Assembly: GCA_026745465.1 (NCBI GenBank)
Contig: JACYXH010000813.1
Coordinates: 781,357-845,356, forward strand
Direction of reading: 5' to 3'
Length of the DNA stretch: 64,000 nucleotides
Source of the DNA: Lota lota
Lineage: Eukaryota; Chordata; Actinopteri; Gadiformes; Lotidae
The notes below the pieces were generated by a model that saw only the letters and a list, made by a program, of their open reading frames with translations, was not told where the DNA came from and ran no database searches. Of the stretch, positions 29,603 through 63,000 are shown one piece after another. The number at the start of each line of letters is the position of its first letter. Within the stretch, counting starts at the first letter, position 1. A program made the position numbers and the translations under genes.

Positions 29603-30993
29603 GTACCCCCCCCCAAAGGCGCGGACTCCGACCGCGCCAACAGAACACCACAGGGGAGGGACCGGGTGGGCACTCCGCCTTGGCGGCGGATCCGGCTCTG
29701 GGCGTGATCCCCACTCCCTCTCTAGCCCCCCAGGGTACCCCTGGTCCGGTCTGGCCCTGCTGGCCGGAGCTGGACTGATCACTGGTGGAGCGGATTGCTC
29801 TAGCTCCGACGTGGAGCAGCTGACCGGTACCGGACCAGGCACCGGTGGAGGAGGCACGGGCCGTGCCGGACTGACGACGCACACCACTGACTTGGTGCGG
29901 AGAGCAGGAATGGACCGGGCCGGGCTGGCGACGCGCACCATAGGCTCAGTGCGGGGAGCAGTAACTGGTCGAACCGTACTGGGGACACACACCACTGTCT
30001 TGGTGTGGGAAGCAGGAACAGGCCGGACCGGGCTGGCGACGCGCACCACTGGCTTGGTGTGGGGAGCAGGAACAGGCCGGAACGTACTGGGGACACACAC
30101 CACTGGCTCGGTGTGGGAAGCAGGAACAGGCCGGACCGTACTGGGGACACACACCACTGGCTTGGTGTAGGGAGCAGGAACAGGCCGGACCGTACTGGGG
30201 ACACACACCACTGGCTTGGTGTGGGGAGCAGGAACAGGCCGGAACGTACTGGGGACACACACCACTGGCTCGGTGTGGGAAGCAGGAACAGGCCGGACCG
30301 TACTGGGGACACACACCACTGGCTTGGTGTAGGGAGCAGGAACAGGCCGGACCGTACTGGGGACACACACCACTGGCTTGGTGTGGGAAGCAGGAACAGG
30401 CCGGACCGTACTGGGGACACACACCACTGGCTTGGTGTAGGGAGCAGGAACAGGCCGGACCGGGCTGGCGACACGCACCATAGGCTCGATGCGAGGAACA
30501 GGAACAGGCCGGACCGTACTGGGGACACACACCACTGGCCCTATGCAGGGATCAGGAACGGGCCGGACCGGACTGGTAACACACCCCAGTACCTCTCGCC
30601 GTGCCTCCACACTTTCCCTCTCCTCTGTGACCAGTGGCCCCCTTAACCTGGCGGCCTCCTCTGCACACTCGCTGGACCGTTCCATCACGGCCTCCTGCTG
30701 CCCCGTCGTCCACGGCGTGAGCCCCCCCCTAAAATTTTTATTGGGGTCTCTCCTCCCCGTGGGCCAGGCCTCTATAGTTCTCGCCCAACTCTCGCTCATC
30801 TGCTTCCAACTCCAGCCATTCTGCTCCTCAATTGGCTTGACCCAGTCGAGACCCTTCCTCCACTGTTCCCAAGTCCACCCTTTAAGCTCTTCACTAGGCT
30901 TGACCCAGTCGAGGTGGCCACGGAGATCTGCTAGCGATTCCCCTGGTGATGGCTCCTGGACACGCTGCTTGGTCCAGTTTTGGTGGGATCTTC

Positions 30994-31383
30994 TGTCACA
31001 ATCGTCGAGAACAGAGGACCAATGCGCAGCGTTGAATGCAAACATAATTTATTTTGAATGGTTCCAACACGAAACGATACGTGACGTCCTTCGGCGAACA
31101 AAGCCTACTACGAACACGGAACAAAACAACAAACGATACGTGACGTCCTTAGGCGCATACAACCTGGAACAAGATCCCACAAACACTGAGGGAAAACAAG
31201 ACTGTTTAAATATGGTTCCCAATCAGAGACAACCAGCAACAGCTGACACTTGTTTCCTCTGATTGGGAACCATTCTGGCCAACATAGAAATATAAGACCT
31301 AGAATGCAAAACAAAGAGCACAAAACATAGACTCTACACACCCTGGCTCAACATAAAAGAGTCCCTAGAACCAGGGCGTGACA
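30994..31383 (-). repeat. 5' LTR (element orientation minus)
   Basis: Full-length copy of about 390 bp with TG...CA termini; appears identical to the other LTR across the shared 381 bp by eye. Carries the same CRE-like motifs and inverted repeat, shifted by 1781. Confidence 0.9.
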
Positions 31384-31432
31384 CACACGCACACGCACAC
31401 ACACACGCACACGCACACACACACACACACAC
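31381..31432. repeat. (CA)/(CGCA) microsatellite flanking the LTR element
   Basis: Continuation of the 28919-29222 array on the far side of the insertion, with CGCA variants not present on the left side. Confidence 0.9.
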
Positions 31433-34400
31433 ACTTCCTTCAAATACATTTTTTGCCACTATACTTTACAGTGAACAACGTATGGGAAAATGTTATAATA
31501 TTATAACTAACAAATACATTGAGCAAATTTCCTTGCATTCATAAAGAATACCATTTGCAACGCGTAGCGTACCAGACAAGCAACAGGCTGTTCGTGTCTT
31601 CCTCTTAGTAGCTGAGCACTGATAGGTTGGGCAGAGCAAACCACAACGCAATTATCACACAATTATCAGCAAGATGCGAAGATGACCAAGAAACTTGAGA
31701 ATCAGAGTTATATCTCACTTACTGATGAACTGAAAAATCGAATGACTCATTTATTACACAATCAGTCAAATATATTTGATCGATGTGCCTACTTTGTTAT
31801 TCTGGCAGCCATATTTTAAACCTACATAATTACATTTCAATGGCCTCCATTGGAAAAAGCAAACAAAGGAAGCGTCACGTCAGAAATAGTCGGAAACAGT
31901 TGTAGTGTGGGAGATTGCCAACACTAAATAGAATCTAAACGCAATCCCTCCTGATCAGGCTACTCGGGACAAAACAAGCGTATACAAAAACGGCAACAGT
32001 GCCATCTTCTGTTCATTTGAAACCTATTCTCAAAGAATCACCTAAAACGTAATTAGATCATATGCTATTGCACATTAGCAACAAATGCATTACAAATCCC
32101 AGATTTGTGTGAAATATCTTTAAATGTTGGTAATATTGCAATTCAATTCTTTACATGGAAATACATGTGACTTTCAGTGAGTTTGACATGAGTTGTCATT
32201 GTATCCAATGTGATAATATATGCAGCATTTCCCAATTGTCAGGAGCACACTTCAAACCCCTTAGGAAAAAGAAGTCGTGGGACTACCGACCTTTCCCACT
32301 ATTCTAGTTACAAAACTTGGTCATCGGAGGACGGGGGAAGCTTTTATCTCCCCCAGGAGCAGGGCCTTGTGCGATTAGCACAGATTATGTGCAGATTTGT
32401 CATTGTCATAAATCTACAGCTATCCCACGTCTCACATTTGTATCTGTCACTTCAAAGCATTCCTGAATGTCTCACCTTAGTTTTGTTTTTGGTGCAATGG
32501 ACAAATGTATTTTCGTTAGAATAGAATGAAGCTAATGTTGTATGCTTTTTTTTCACCTGTTTCTCACATCCGTGTTCACACAGCTAAACATGGCGTGGGG
32601 TTCAGATGTTTTGACATGTCTGCATCTAATGGTGGTTTCTCTTGAAACGACAAAAAAATTATTTTATATGTATTACTGTATGATGGTTTTGTATGTAGTG
32701 ATCCTTATCTTTCACAAGGGGTTAGATCCCCTTGTAATCCCCCGGCGCTACTCCAGTGGTTGCAGGGGGGAAATGCGGAGATACATTTAGTTTTTTCTAC
32801 CGCCTATTTTTTGCCAGCCACCATCCACTGAACAGCTGAGACCACCCCGACAAGTGACACTGCTTTCATCCTGGGACCCGAGCTGTCCAGCTGTTTGCCA
32901 TCTCTCATCCTGAGGGTTTGAGAGACAGGAGCGGCACAAACCCAACATCAGCACATCCGATGCATGATCCTGCATGCATGCCACACCAGCTCGCTCTCTC
33001 TCTGTCACTCGCTCTCTGCTTTGTATGTGAGCACAGCTGGCACCTGGACCCTAAAGACAATATTCGTTCGCTCAAGCTCAACATATAACATATTGGAATG
33101 GAGAGGTATAATTAAGAGCAATGTGTTTAACAGCCGGTGCGAGGCTCACTGATAATTTGCATACATTTTCCTGTGCTGTAGTGGGGACTATGAGTGGCAG
33201 CATATTTAGTGTTATGGTGAAGATGAAGACGAAAAGACAGGTCGTGGGCCTGTCTGCATGTGATCCTGTCTGATGAAGGAGGGGGTGGGGGGGATCAGAG
33301 GGGGATGGGTGAATGACACCTCTGTTTTCTCCGTTCACTCCATTCTCCTCCACCCTAATTCAATTGGGATATGAAGCTCCCATACCCATCTGGTTCCCTG
33401 TTGAGAGCATTCCAGTTGGGGTTACTGAGCCTAAGGGAGGCTTAGGGGTGGATCCAGTAGGGATTTACCTCCTGCAAAGGCAACTGACCCATCCTAAACC
33501 GGAGAATGAATGAAAGGCGAGACTAGTATAACTCCTTCTTCTATAGGGATGCTGAGTAGCGTATACCTTGTGTACACTACACTTCACATACACTACATGC
33601 TATGCTTGCTATGCTTCACTGACCGATCACCATTCATTGGAGGGTTAATATTGATAGTTCTCTGTTATTTCCTCACCAGAAAGTGCATTTGATGAAGGTC
33701 CTGAATTGCTGTTTATTATTATAACACCTCATAATAACAGTCATAACACTGTCAATATTTCCTACCTGAAATGCTCTGTAACCTTTGGAATCCCACAGCT
33801 CAGGATCCCACTTCCCTGCTTCATAAGCTGTTGGGAACATTGTTTGAATAGAGGTTCTTGAACTCAATTCTGAGCTTTAATAACATAATAATGATAATTA
33901 TTATTATTATTATTATTATTTATTATTATTATTAAAATTGTACGTTGCATTATGTAAGATTAACACTGAATTCACAAAGATTTATAAAACATTTAACTGA
34001 TGAAAAACATGTGTTTACTGGCTTTAACAATGGTCACATTTGAGTCAATTTACCCATTTTTATATAATCAGCTCTATAAAGTGATGTTTAATTTAGTATG
34101 GGGACTACATAACACACATTATTTATATGGTCATCTCGGAAAACAGAAGTCCTTTTGTGAGCCTATTACTAGACCATCTTTGCTATTAAAAAGGTATTAA
34201 TCAATTTGTGAAATGAAAGAATGGGCCACTAGAGGGCCGTATTATATAACAATGAATTAAATGAATGAATATATAGTTCCACGATATAACTTGCAAGACA
34301 GGTGAACGTATATCCAATAAAATTACATTAAAATATGCCTTTGCTATGTTATTTTTCATAGCGTTATTATTCAAATAAAAGAACCATGAAAAGAACAATG

Positions 34401-34860
34401 ACATCCAGAATTTTGGCTTAAGATCAACAAGTTACGTTACTTTATCTTATTAAATAGTACGATGTGCGGTTGAGGCTAATACCTTTCATCTCCTGAAGAG
34501 CCACAGTTCTTGAGGTTGACCTTCTTTTGTGGTAACTTAAACCAGTTAAAATCTCAAGTCTTCAAAAGAGAAGCCAATGATAACCCATTTATATTAAAAT
34601 GTTCACATTAGAGAGGGGGTAATTACTGTTACGCAATTGTATTTGTATTTTAAGCAACAGTTTATTGAAAGGTATTAAGTTAAATAATAAAATAATAATA
34701 CAGTAATATAAACAATGTTTATATTACTGTACATAAAGGGGTGCCGCAGCACAGTTATGATGTTTCTGCAAAAGGAAGTGGTTGGTCAACCAGCAACCAA
34801 CCACTACCGTTGTTACTTGATTCTTGAAACCATCTGACCATTTGAATTGCATCTCTATCT
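31433..34860. other. intergenic between LTR element and ankrd28
   Basis: AT-rich, no exon recognised. Includes an (ATT)n run at 33896-33935. Short frames have no domain or splice context. Confidence 0.6.
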
Positions 34861-35080
34861 GAGGTGGACTATGATGGCGGTGACGTTTTGGAGTTTCCGC
34901 TGATCCTCCGCTTCATGCCATCACCCCAGGAAGCTAGCAAGATAGCTAAGCTAACGACACGCTAGGCCTCATTGTAACTATCAACAAACACGCCGGTTTG
35001 CTCTATTAAAACACAGCTATTAAAAGGACAGCGAAGATACGTTTATGATTCCGCATGAGAACAATTACAACTATTAAAAT
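34861..35080 (+). promoter_or_regulatory. ankrd28 5' leader / promoter (inferred)
   Basis: Sequence directly upstream of the start codon. It contains GATGGCGG (34873-34880), resembling a YY1 site, followed by TGACGTTTT, a CRE half-site; both are common in housekeeping promoters. The transcription start is not determinable. Confidence 0.35.
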
Positions 35081-54908
<19,828 letters not shown>

Positions 54909-54952
54909 GGGACCAAGGAGCAGGACGCGACTCACACCCCCACACATATACA

Positions 54953-55084
<132 letters not shown>

Positions 55085-55866
55085 CACACACACATATATA
55101 CACACACACACATACACGTACAGAAACACACACATACACGTACAGAAACACACACGCTGTGTCTTAAAAATCACCACTCCAGCTTGGCTGGGAGAACGAA
55201 CAGACGAGCCAAACAGGAGCCTTAAGTGTCCCCTCACAGACGGACAGACAGATGGAGAGGGACAAAAAGGGAGAGCGAGATATGGCGAGCAAGCAAGAGA
55301 GAGGGGGAAGAGATGTTTCATACGTCCCCAACCCCACCCCCGACCACATTCAGCACCAGGTGTCCTTCACAGCAGATTGTGGACTGGAACAGTGAACTGC
55401 TGCCCCACCTGACCTACCGAGACCTTCAGCGCTAGTAACTGAATGTGTTCAGAGGGTGGACAGCTTATCTTTACATGGCAATAAACAAAAAAGGTTGAAG
55501 AGGGTGTGTAGCACTGAGTAGTAAACGGAGAGGGACCAAAAAAAAGGTGGATACATTTTTAAGCCGGTTTTAACTGTGTAAATTGGGCTTGGACATTGAT
55601 GGGGTTATTCGGATATAAACATTGAAGGCCATATTTCAAGTTGTAATAGCGATGAGCGGCTGAACAGGGCATACCACAGGAGGCCGGACACACTTTATGG
55701 GAGGGTTGGAGGGGGGGGGGGAGGATTTATTTTTAACATCAGAGTTTTAATACACCCATATTCATTTCTTTAAACTCCTAGCCCTCAAGGAACATAGTAT
55801 TTGTTAAACTAAGTAATTAAAAAATGAGGTGTGCAAGAAGGTTGTTTTTAAGTTGATCATGTGATG

Positions 55867-55872
55867 AATAAA
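55867..55872 (+). terminator. ankrd28 polyadenylation signal AATAAA
   Basis: AATAAA followed within 20 nt by TTTGTGTTC (GU-rich). A nearer signal is at 55480-55485 and a further one at 56410-56415, so alternative 3' ends are possible. Confidence 0.5.
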
Positions 55873-55900
55873 TTATTTGTGTTCTATAAGTTCTATTTAT

Positions 55901-57058
55901 GTCATCATTTTGTGCCTTCATTTTTTGCTAAAACAAATCGATGGGTTTGTAGGGGCAGTTGTGACAGTAATCAATGACGTACAGAAGATAGGTAAGTAGT
56001 ATATTTGTTTTTAAAGCACTGATACAATACTGGGAGTGTTGTGATACTCGGCATGCCTTGCTTTCTGAAGAGAAACACTGTAAACCAATGGTAGAACAGC
56101 ATTTGTATTTCTTCTCTTTGAAATTATTGTTAATCGATGTACGTGGACAGGTTTTGCTTGTTCTAACCAAAAAAAAAAAAAACAAGCATCCGATATGGTT
56201 GACTATTCAAAACTTCTGTTTTATCTTTTGAAGATTCATTTTAACTGGAAATGTGTGGTCTATTTGCTAGTTTCATCGAAATGTAAGAAACTATTTTACA
56301 AGCTTTTTCTTAAAAGATGAAACTAGCATGTTCATAAAACATTGTGACTGTGAATTCAATGCTCCAATGAATTCTTTCAGTACCTGAGATTGTTGTCTAT
56401 TTTATGAGTAATAAATGCATAATGTTATTTAACAAACTCATTGATTTCTTTTCAGAATATTAAAACCTTTAGTCTAGCCAACGGTTAAGTGTCTTGGTTG
56501 TTTACATTGTTGCTAATTAGAATTGTATAACTAAATTGCATGACATCTATGTGGCTGATATCAAATCTAGTTTTCAGTACTACAATTTATAACTAAACTA
56601 AATTAAGTAGGCCCACTACGATTTCACTACTATAATGCAAATGCCAGTCTCCGGGATATTTTTATTTCTTGCAGTGGGATAGTATGAGATGAATGCTCGA
56701 ATGTATCGCCGTCACTCAATGTAAATATTACTGTGTGACGTTGTGAATCTCCCATATAACATTTTTTTCATTAGGCTGTTTTGTTTAACATTTTAAATAT
56801 TTGAGTTTTATAATCTTAATTGATAAATGGACAAATTTATGTATGTATATATATATATATATCTTAATCCATCTACATATATAAAACGAAGATATAAATA
56901 TAACTAATACATCTGTTTTTCGGCTGAACCCGGAAGTGCTGCGTGTACACTGACCGATTCTGACCGATTTATCGACGCCACTTGGTTGTTATCCTAAATA
57001 ACAGAAAATTAACCATAGTTGTTATTGTATAGACAGTTTCACATAACTTTTTGCAGCT
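55901..57058. other. ankrd28-hacl1 intergenic region / hacl1 promoter
   Basis: 1.1 kb, AT-rich, with an AT dinucleotide run near 56846-56862. No btd exon is present. CCGGAAGTG (56940-56948) is an ETS/GABP core about 115 bp 5' of the hacl1 ATG and is the best promoter element seen. TTTTTGCAG sits immediately before CTATG at 57048-57056, so the ATG could also belong to a second exon with an upstream untranslated exon. Confidence 0.55.
56940..56948 (+). promoter_or_regulatory. ETS/GABP-type site CCGGAAGTG in hacl1 5' flank
   Basis: Strong ETS core of the kind common in TATA-less housekeeping promoters, about 115 bp upstream of the hacl1 start codon. Confidence 0.45.
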
Positions 57059-60000
57059 ATGGAGGAGGTGACTGGAGCTCAATTAATAGCAGAAGCCCTT
57101 AAAGCTCAGGTAATCATATCTTTCGAAAACGTTATAATCTGATTTGCATGTTCTGTCAGTATCAGAGCCAAGTTTAAACACAACTGGCAAAGTCCATTTC
57201 AGTTGTCAGCTCTGTAATTCAGCTTATAGAAGTTGTTTTAAGTTATGCTTCCACGTATAAGTATTGATTAAATTGTTAATATAATGCATATAGTGCACAA
57301 GTAAATTGTTTTAATGTTTATCATCGAAAGTGCACAATCCGATAAGGTTGTTAAATCACTCCATAGCCATGTCTTACAATCGCTTACGAGGAATTATGAA
57401 ATTGCACAACAGCACAATAAACACCTTTGTCCCGACACTCTTCAACTGCAGAAAGTGGAATATATGTTTGGAATCGTTGGTGTTCCAGTGATTGAAGTAG
57501 CCATGGCTGCTCAGGCTCAAGGGATCAAGTATTTGGGGATGCGCAACGAACAAGCAGTAAGACATTTCAAACATGGCAGGCTACCACCATATGTATTACA
57601 CCACGTGAAAAAAAAGTCTTTAAACCCAGTTTTGCCATACGACAGGCTTGCTATGCTGCATCTGCTATTGGATACCTCACTGGACGGTAAATTAGACACT
57701 CCCCCTGCTTTTTGTTTTTGTTTTACTTAATTATACTTTATATCATCCGTTTTATCAGTGTTACTCTATTCTTATCTCCTGTGATCCTCTATTGTATCAA
57801 GGCCTGGTGCCTGCCTGGTTGTGTCAGGCCCCGGACTCATCCATGCACTTGGTGGAATGGCCAATGCTAACATTAACTGCTGGTATGATTTAAAAACCAA
57901 AAACAAAGAAGAGCTTGTTGTCTTCAAATTATTATGTATTTATGTGTTTTTGGTGTTGATGTTTATTTTACAAAGCTTGTATTGTCTGATCATTTCCAGG
58001 CCAGTAGTTGTCATAGGTGGATCTTCAGATCAAAACCAAGAAACATCAGGGGCCTTCCAAGAGTTTCCTCAGGTACTGTTCAATGTTTCTTTATGGACAG
58101 ACTGTCAACCAATATTATTTCTTTTTTGTGCATTCCAACCTTTTCATTTCTTAATATAGGTTGAAGCTTGTCGCCTGTACAGTAAGTTCTCTGCCAGACC
58201 GAGCAGTCTGGAAGCCATTCCTTCAGTCATCGAGAAGGTAGATATAACGTAAAGGTTGTCTGACAGTTGTAATGATCTCCCTGGGCCAATCAATGGGATG
58301 GATGTTACTTTCATTTAATGTCTACTAAGTTTAGTTTTAGACCGGTATTTTAGAGTTCTTGTTTCAAATGCTTATGTTTTGATAAAAGAATGGTGAAGAA
58401 ATGCTTTGTTCATATATTACCAGAGCTCGCCTGTGCTTTAGCGTAAATATGTCTGTTGCAGCTTTTATTCACTTTGTTTGAGTTAATATGACCATTATGC
58501 TACTGCTGTTTTGAACACCGGGTGGAGTATTGAGATGATATGTAAAATATTGGGGATCCAGAGTATGGGTCAAACAACAAGAAGAAAACATAAACATACT
58601 GGAAATATTATTTAGTAAATGGAAAATAGTAACGGATTATGATATTGTATAAAAAGCAATGGACATTGGCAGCTAGCCTAGAAAAAGACAGGACCAAAGC
58701 AGCACCTCAGTATCTGATATACAAATTATATTAGTTTCTTATAAAGTACCAAAAGTGACTAAAATGTTTGGTCAACTTGCATGTTGTGTTTATTTCTTAA
58801 AGGCAGTTCGCACAAGTATGTTCGGCCGTCCAGGGGCCTGTTATGTGGATATCTCAGGAGATATGGTCAACGCCAAAGTTGAAAGGAACAATGTCAGGTT
58901 AGTTTTCACTCTTTCACTCCCAAAACTGCAAAACTGTATTAATATTAATGGTGCAGCATTGAGGAAAATCAGGTGGAACGGACCTATTCATAGGTATGTT
59001 TTATTTAGTGTATAATCCCATGAAAATAAAGAAATGTGTGATTTCGTTACTTTAGAATGAGCCCTTAATATCTACATAGGTACTACATAGGTCCTCTTCA
59101 ACGCAGCCTCTTCAACGGAGCCAGCCTTGTTGCACCGCCATGTAGCCCAGAACAGGCTCTAGAGAGAACACTTTTTTAATTAAATCAACTTTCAATTGAA
59201 GTGTAACTGAACCCCGTGTTACAGCTCAAATTTAAACACTGATAGAAAAAAAGCTTGTGGTCAAAGATTTCATCAAAGGATGGGGGTGTGTTATCCCCAT
59301 GGCTACGACCCATTTGTGATACTTTTCTAGTACCATCGTACTGTGTTATAATGAGCGATGTAAATTAAATGCGCCACACACTGTTGCGTTATAATATAAG
59401 TGTCTGAGGAGCTTAACCCTCTCTCAGACTCCGACATCAAAATCAACTGCTGGCCAGACGGAGCTCAACACATCCACACACATTGTGGAGTTACATATAA
59501 GTGTCTTACAAGCTTATATATTAAGCATATATTTCCTTGTTAAGTTGCCGGATTGTCCATTAGCACTCCACAGATCTCCATCTAATCTTGTCGGATAAAA
59601 CCTTCCAAAATCTTTTAATCAGGGTGGTGTCCTACTGCCCTCCTCCGCCAGTGAGCATGGCGGATCACGCAGCTGTCATGGAAGCCCTGTCTGTCCTCAA
59701 AGCAGCTAAAAGCCCCCTGGTAGTCATCGGCAAAGGTATTTAGACTGAACCCCAACATATTGGGCTGTTCTGAGACATATTTTTTATTTTACATTGAATC
59801 AACAAAATTCTAAACGTACCCAAAAAGAAGAATGGACGACAGCCTAATTGCAAGAATGCACATTCAAGACAATAAAAAGCAAATATATATTAAGTATAAA
59901 GTTGTGGCTAGGCCACATCATCATGTGCAAACTATGTTCAGACAAAGTGCAAGCGCATAGCCAATATATTTGCTGCATAAGACCCATAAGACCCATGTAC

Positions 60001-63000
60001 ACAATCATACAACCTCACAGTCAGAGACATTTATGTTACGTCACAATCCAAAAGGGCATAATTAACATATAAAGGTTAAAACACTGAGATTTTAATGTGA
60101 TTAATCTTTTGCTTCAAACGAAAAAAAGATTATAATAATTGAAACCAATAAATAACTATTGAAAAAACACACTGGAACATAGGGACTCAGTAGACAGTAA
60201 CATGTGTTCCTGGTATTCTGGGGACTAGGAGCTGCCTATGGGCGTGCAGAGGCCTCTCTGAGGGACCTGGTGGAGTTTGGTGGGCTCCCCTTCCTTCCCA
60301 CACCCATGGGGAAAGGGGTGCTGCCCGACGACCATCCCAACTGTGTGGCTGCTGCTCGATCCAGGTCTGCCCCCACACCTCCCCAAACCCCCTTCCACAG
60401 CCACACACGCTGTATACATGCTGCTCAATCTTTTTATCTGCATTGAGTTGGTTTTGTTTTGGTCTACATCTCTCTGCCACCATTCTCTGCCACCTTCTTA
60501 TCTTATATTGTTTTGGTTGTGGTTTTCCATACCCAAGGGCCCTGCTCCACGCTGATGTCATCCTGCTGCTCGGAGCCAGACTCAACTGGATCCTGCACTT
60601 TGGTCTCCCACCTAGATTCAACCCTCATGTGAAAATCATCCAGGTGGGTTATAGTTGAAGCCTCAAAGGTCATGTTTTCTGGCTGATCTATTGTTAGTAA
60701 TTAGTGTGCTGTGTTCATGACTATGCTATGTTTGTTCTACCTGAAGGTTGACCTTTGTGCCGAGGAGATGGGTAATAACGTGAGGCCCGCCGCTGCTTTG
60801 CTTGGTGACGTCAACGCCATCGTCACTCAGGTACGATGGTCCCAATGTGGTCCTCTTAGGTACGATGGTCCTAATGTGGTAATCTTAGGTATGATGGTCA
60901 CAATGTGGTCCTCTCAGGTACGATGGACACAATGTGGTCCTCTCAGGTATGATGGACACAATGTAATACTTGTGTACATTTTTTACGTTGTAGTCCCCAA
61001 CCTAGATCTCACGTCATCGATTCAAATCTTTCACAATTGACAGTGACGAGTTTTGTAAATTGGATATTCGTATGACCAACGCCGAACTTTACTGTCTTTG
61101 TGGAGTTAAGTTGAGCTTCTGTTTAATTTTATATTCCTTCGGCCTGCAGCTCTTGGAACAGATCACAAAGGACGGCTGGAAGTATCCATCCAACACTGAG
61201 TGGTGGAGCACCCTGAAGGAGAAGATGGCTGCCAATGCAAAAACATCAAAGGTTAGTGTGAACCCAATCCACTTGTCCATCACAAAATGCTGAATGTGGT
61301 TAAGAATATACATTATGATGATAATGTCAGAGTGATTTGTGAATTTGGTTATCTTGTAGATATACATAATGTTTGGCCAGGATAGTCCAGGGATAATGTA
61401 GTTTGTTGTCAGTGATGGAAATGGAAAACTAACATTCGTGGTTGAATTATGAACTAATTATAATTTGAAAGGAGTTGGCTACACCTACTTACATGTAGAA
61501 ACAAACATATGAGCAACAGCGTTCTCACCTGCACCTGTTTTTTCTTAAAGTTGCTCATAACACTGACAAAGGAGACGTGCTGTGTTCCGGACTCATCCAG
61601 TTGTCTTTGAAGAATGGTCATGTGTCCTTTGTGTCACAACTGTATTCACATTTGTAGTCCGTGGTCAACGAGCTAAACTGGCGTGGGAGATTGGTCAGCA
61701 CTACAACCATTAACACCAGATCAGATGAGGAACCTACTTTCGTGCCTTTACCCCGTGAGATCTAGCATCAACCTAGTCAGTGTTTAGGGTGTTTCGCTTC
61801 CAGCCAAAAGGCTCTGGGTTCAAACCCCAATGTCTGTCTACACGGAAGTAGCCTTGAGCATGATGCCTAGCTCCTACCTGCTCATTCATCATATGTCATA
61901 AAATATAAATCTGATAAACTGAGAAAACATCTGTTGAAGAACTAAATAGTAAATCGTTCTTTTAAGTGTTTTGTTATCCATCAATAGTGGTTGTTGTTGT
62001 ATTCCAGGCTCTCGCTCTTCAGTCTGCGGAGCCTATGAACTACTACACGGTCTTCCACTACGTCGCTCAGCTGTTGCCGCCTGACTGCATCATCGTCAGC
62101 GAGGGGGCCAACACCATGGACATAGGACGCACCATGTTGCCCAACTCTCTGCCTCGACACAGGCAAGTCATGCTAATGAATGACATGGCTGAAGGCTCAA
62201 CTACTACTATTGAAAATAATTCATTGCATGTACTGTATATAGTGCTTTTCAGGTCATTCAAAGTAACCTCATTGGCAGGCGTTCTCTTCTCACAATGGAA
62301 CGGGTTGCTTTGAATGTGCGGAGTTCGTCGAGAGAGGGCGGGACTTCTGAGCATTCTTCCGAGGGACGAAATCTGTTTCAGTTACATGGGTTTGCTATCC
62401 CTCTCTCTAGTGAGAGAGGGATAGACTTCCGATAGTGATATGCGTTTCCGTTACATGTTTTGGCAATATCTTTGTTAAATTCCTTGTCAAAAAAGTCAAT
62501 ATTCATTGTCATTGTGGTTGATTTTCTTTTTCTCATCTTCTTATCCTCCTTGCTCCAGGGTCTGTTAACTGACATACACAGCTCACATTTAGTCTATTTG
62601 AAATCGCGTTTCGGTAGTAGGAGGGACCAGAGCTGACCCAATATAGTCGCTAACAATCCGCCCCCTCTCTCAGCCTACACTCAAAGGGCTTTTTGCTGTG
62701 CTTGTGTGTTTGTTTGTTTGCTTGTTCGATCACTTTAAGAGATAAAGTGACTAGGTTTTAAAGTTAGTTACTTTGCGATTATTTGGGCAACATTTCTTGA
62801 ATTTGATTGCAGTAGAGTGAAATAGCTGTATATTCATCAAAATTATGTTCCGATTTAAGGAAACGGTTTGATTCCTGGTCATGTTATTCCGTTGCAGGCT
62901 GGATGCTGGCACGTTTGGTACAATGGGAGTCGGTCTTGGATTTGCTATCGCAGCAGCAGCTCTGGAAAGGGGCCAGGGCACAGGCCAGAGGGTCGTGTGT

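Noticed and set aside
62163-62168. Using the nearby GT (62167) as a normal donor for hacl1 exon 13
   Set aside because: It would end the exon in phase 0 and put exon 14 out of frame; the GC donor preserves the conserved [10 protein letters not shown] sequence.
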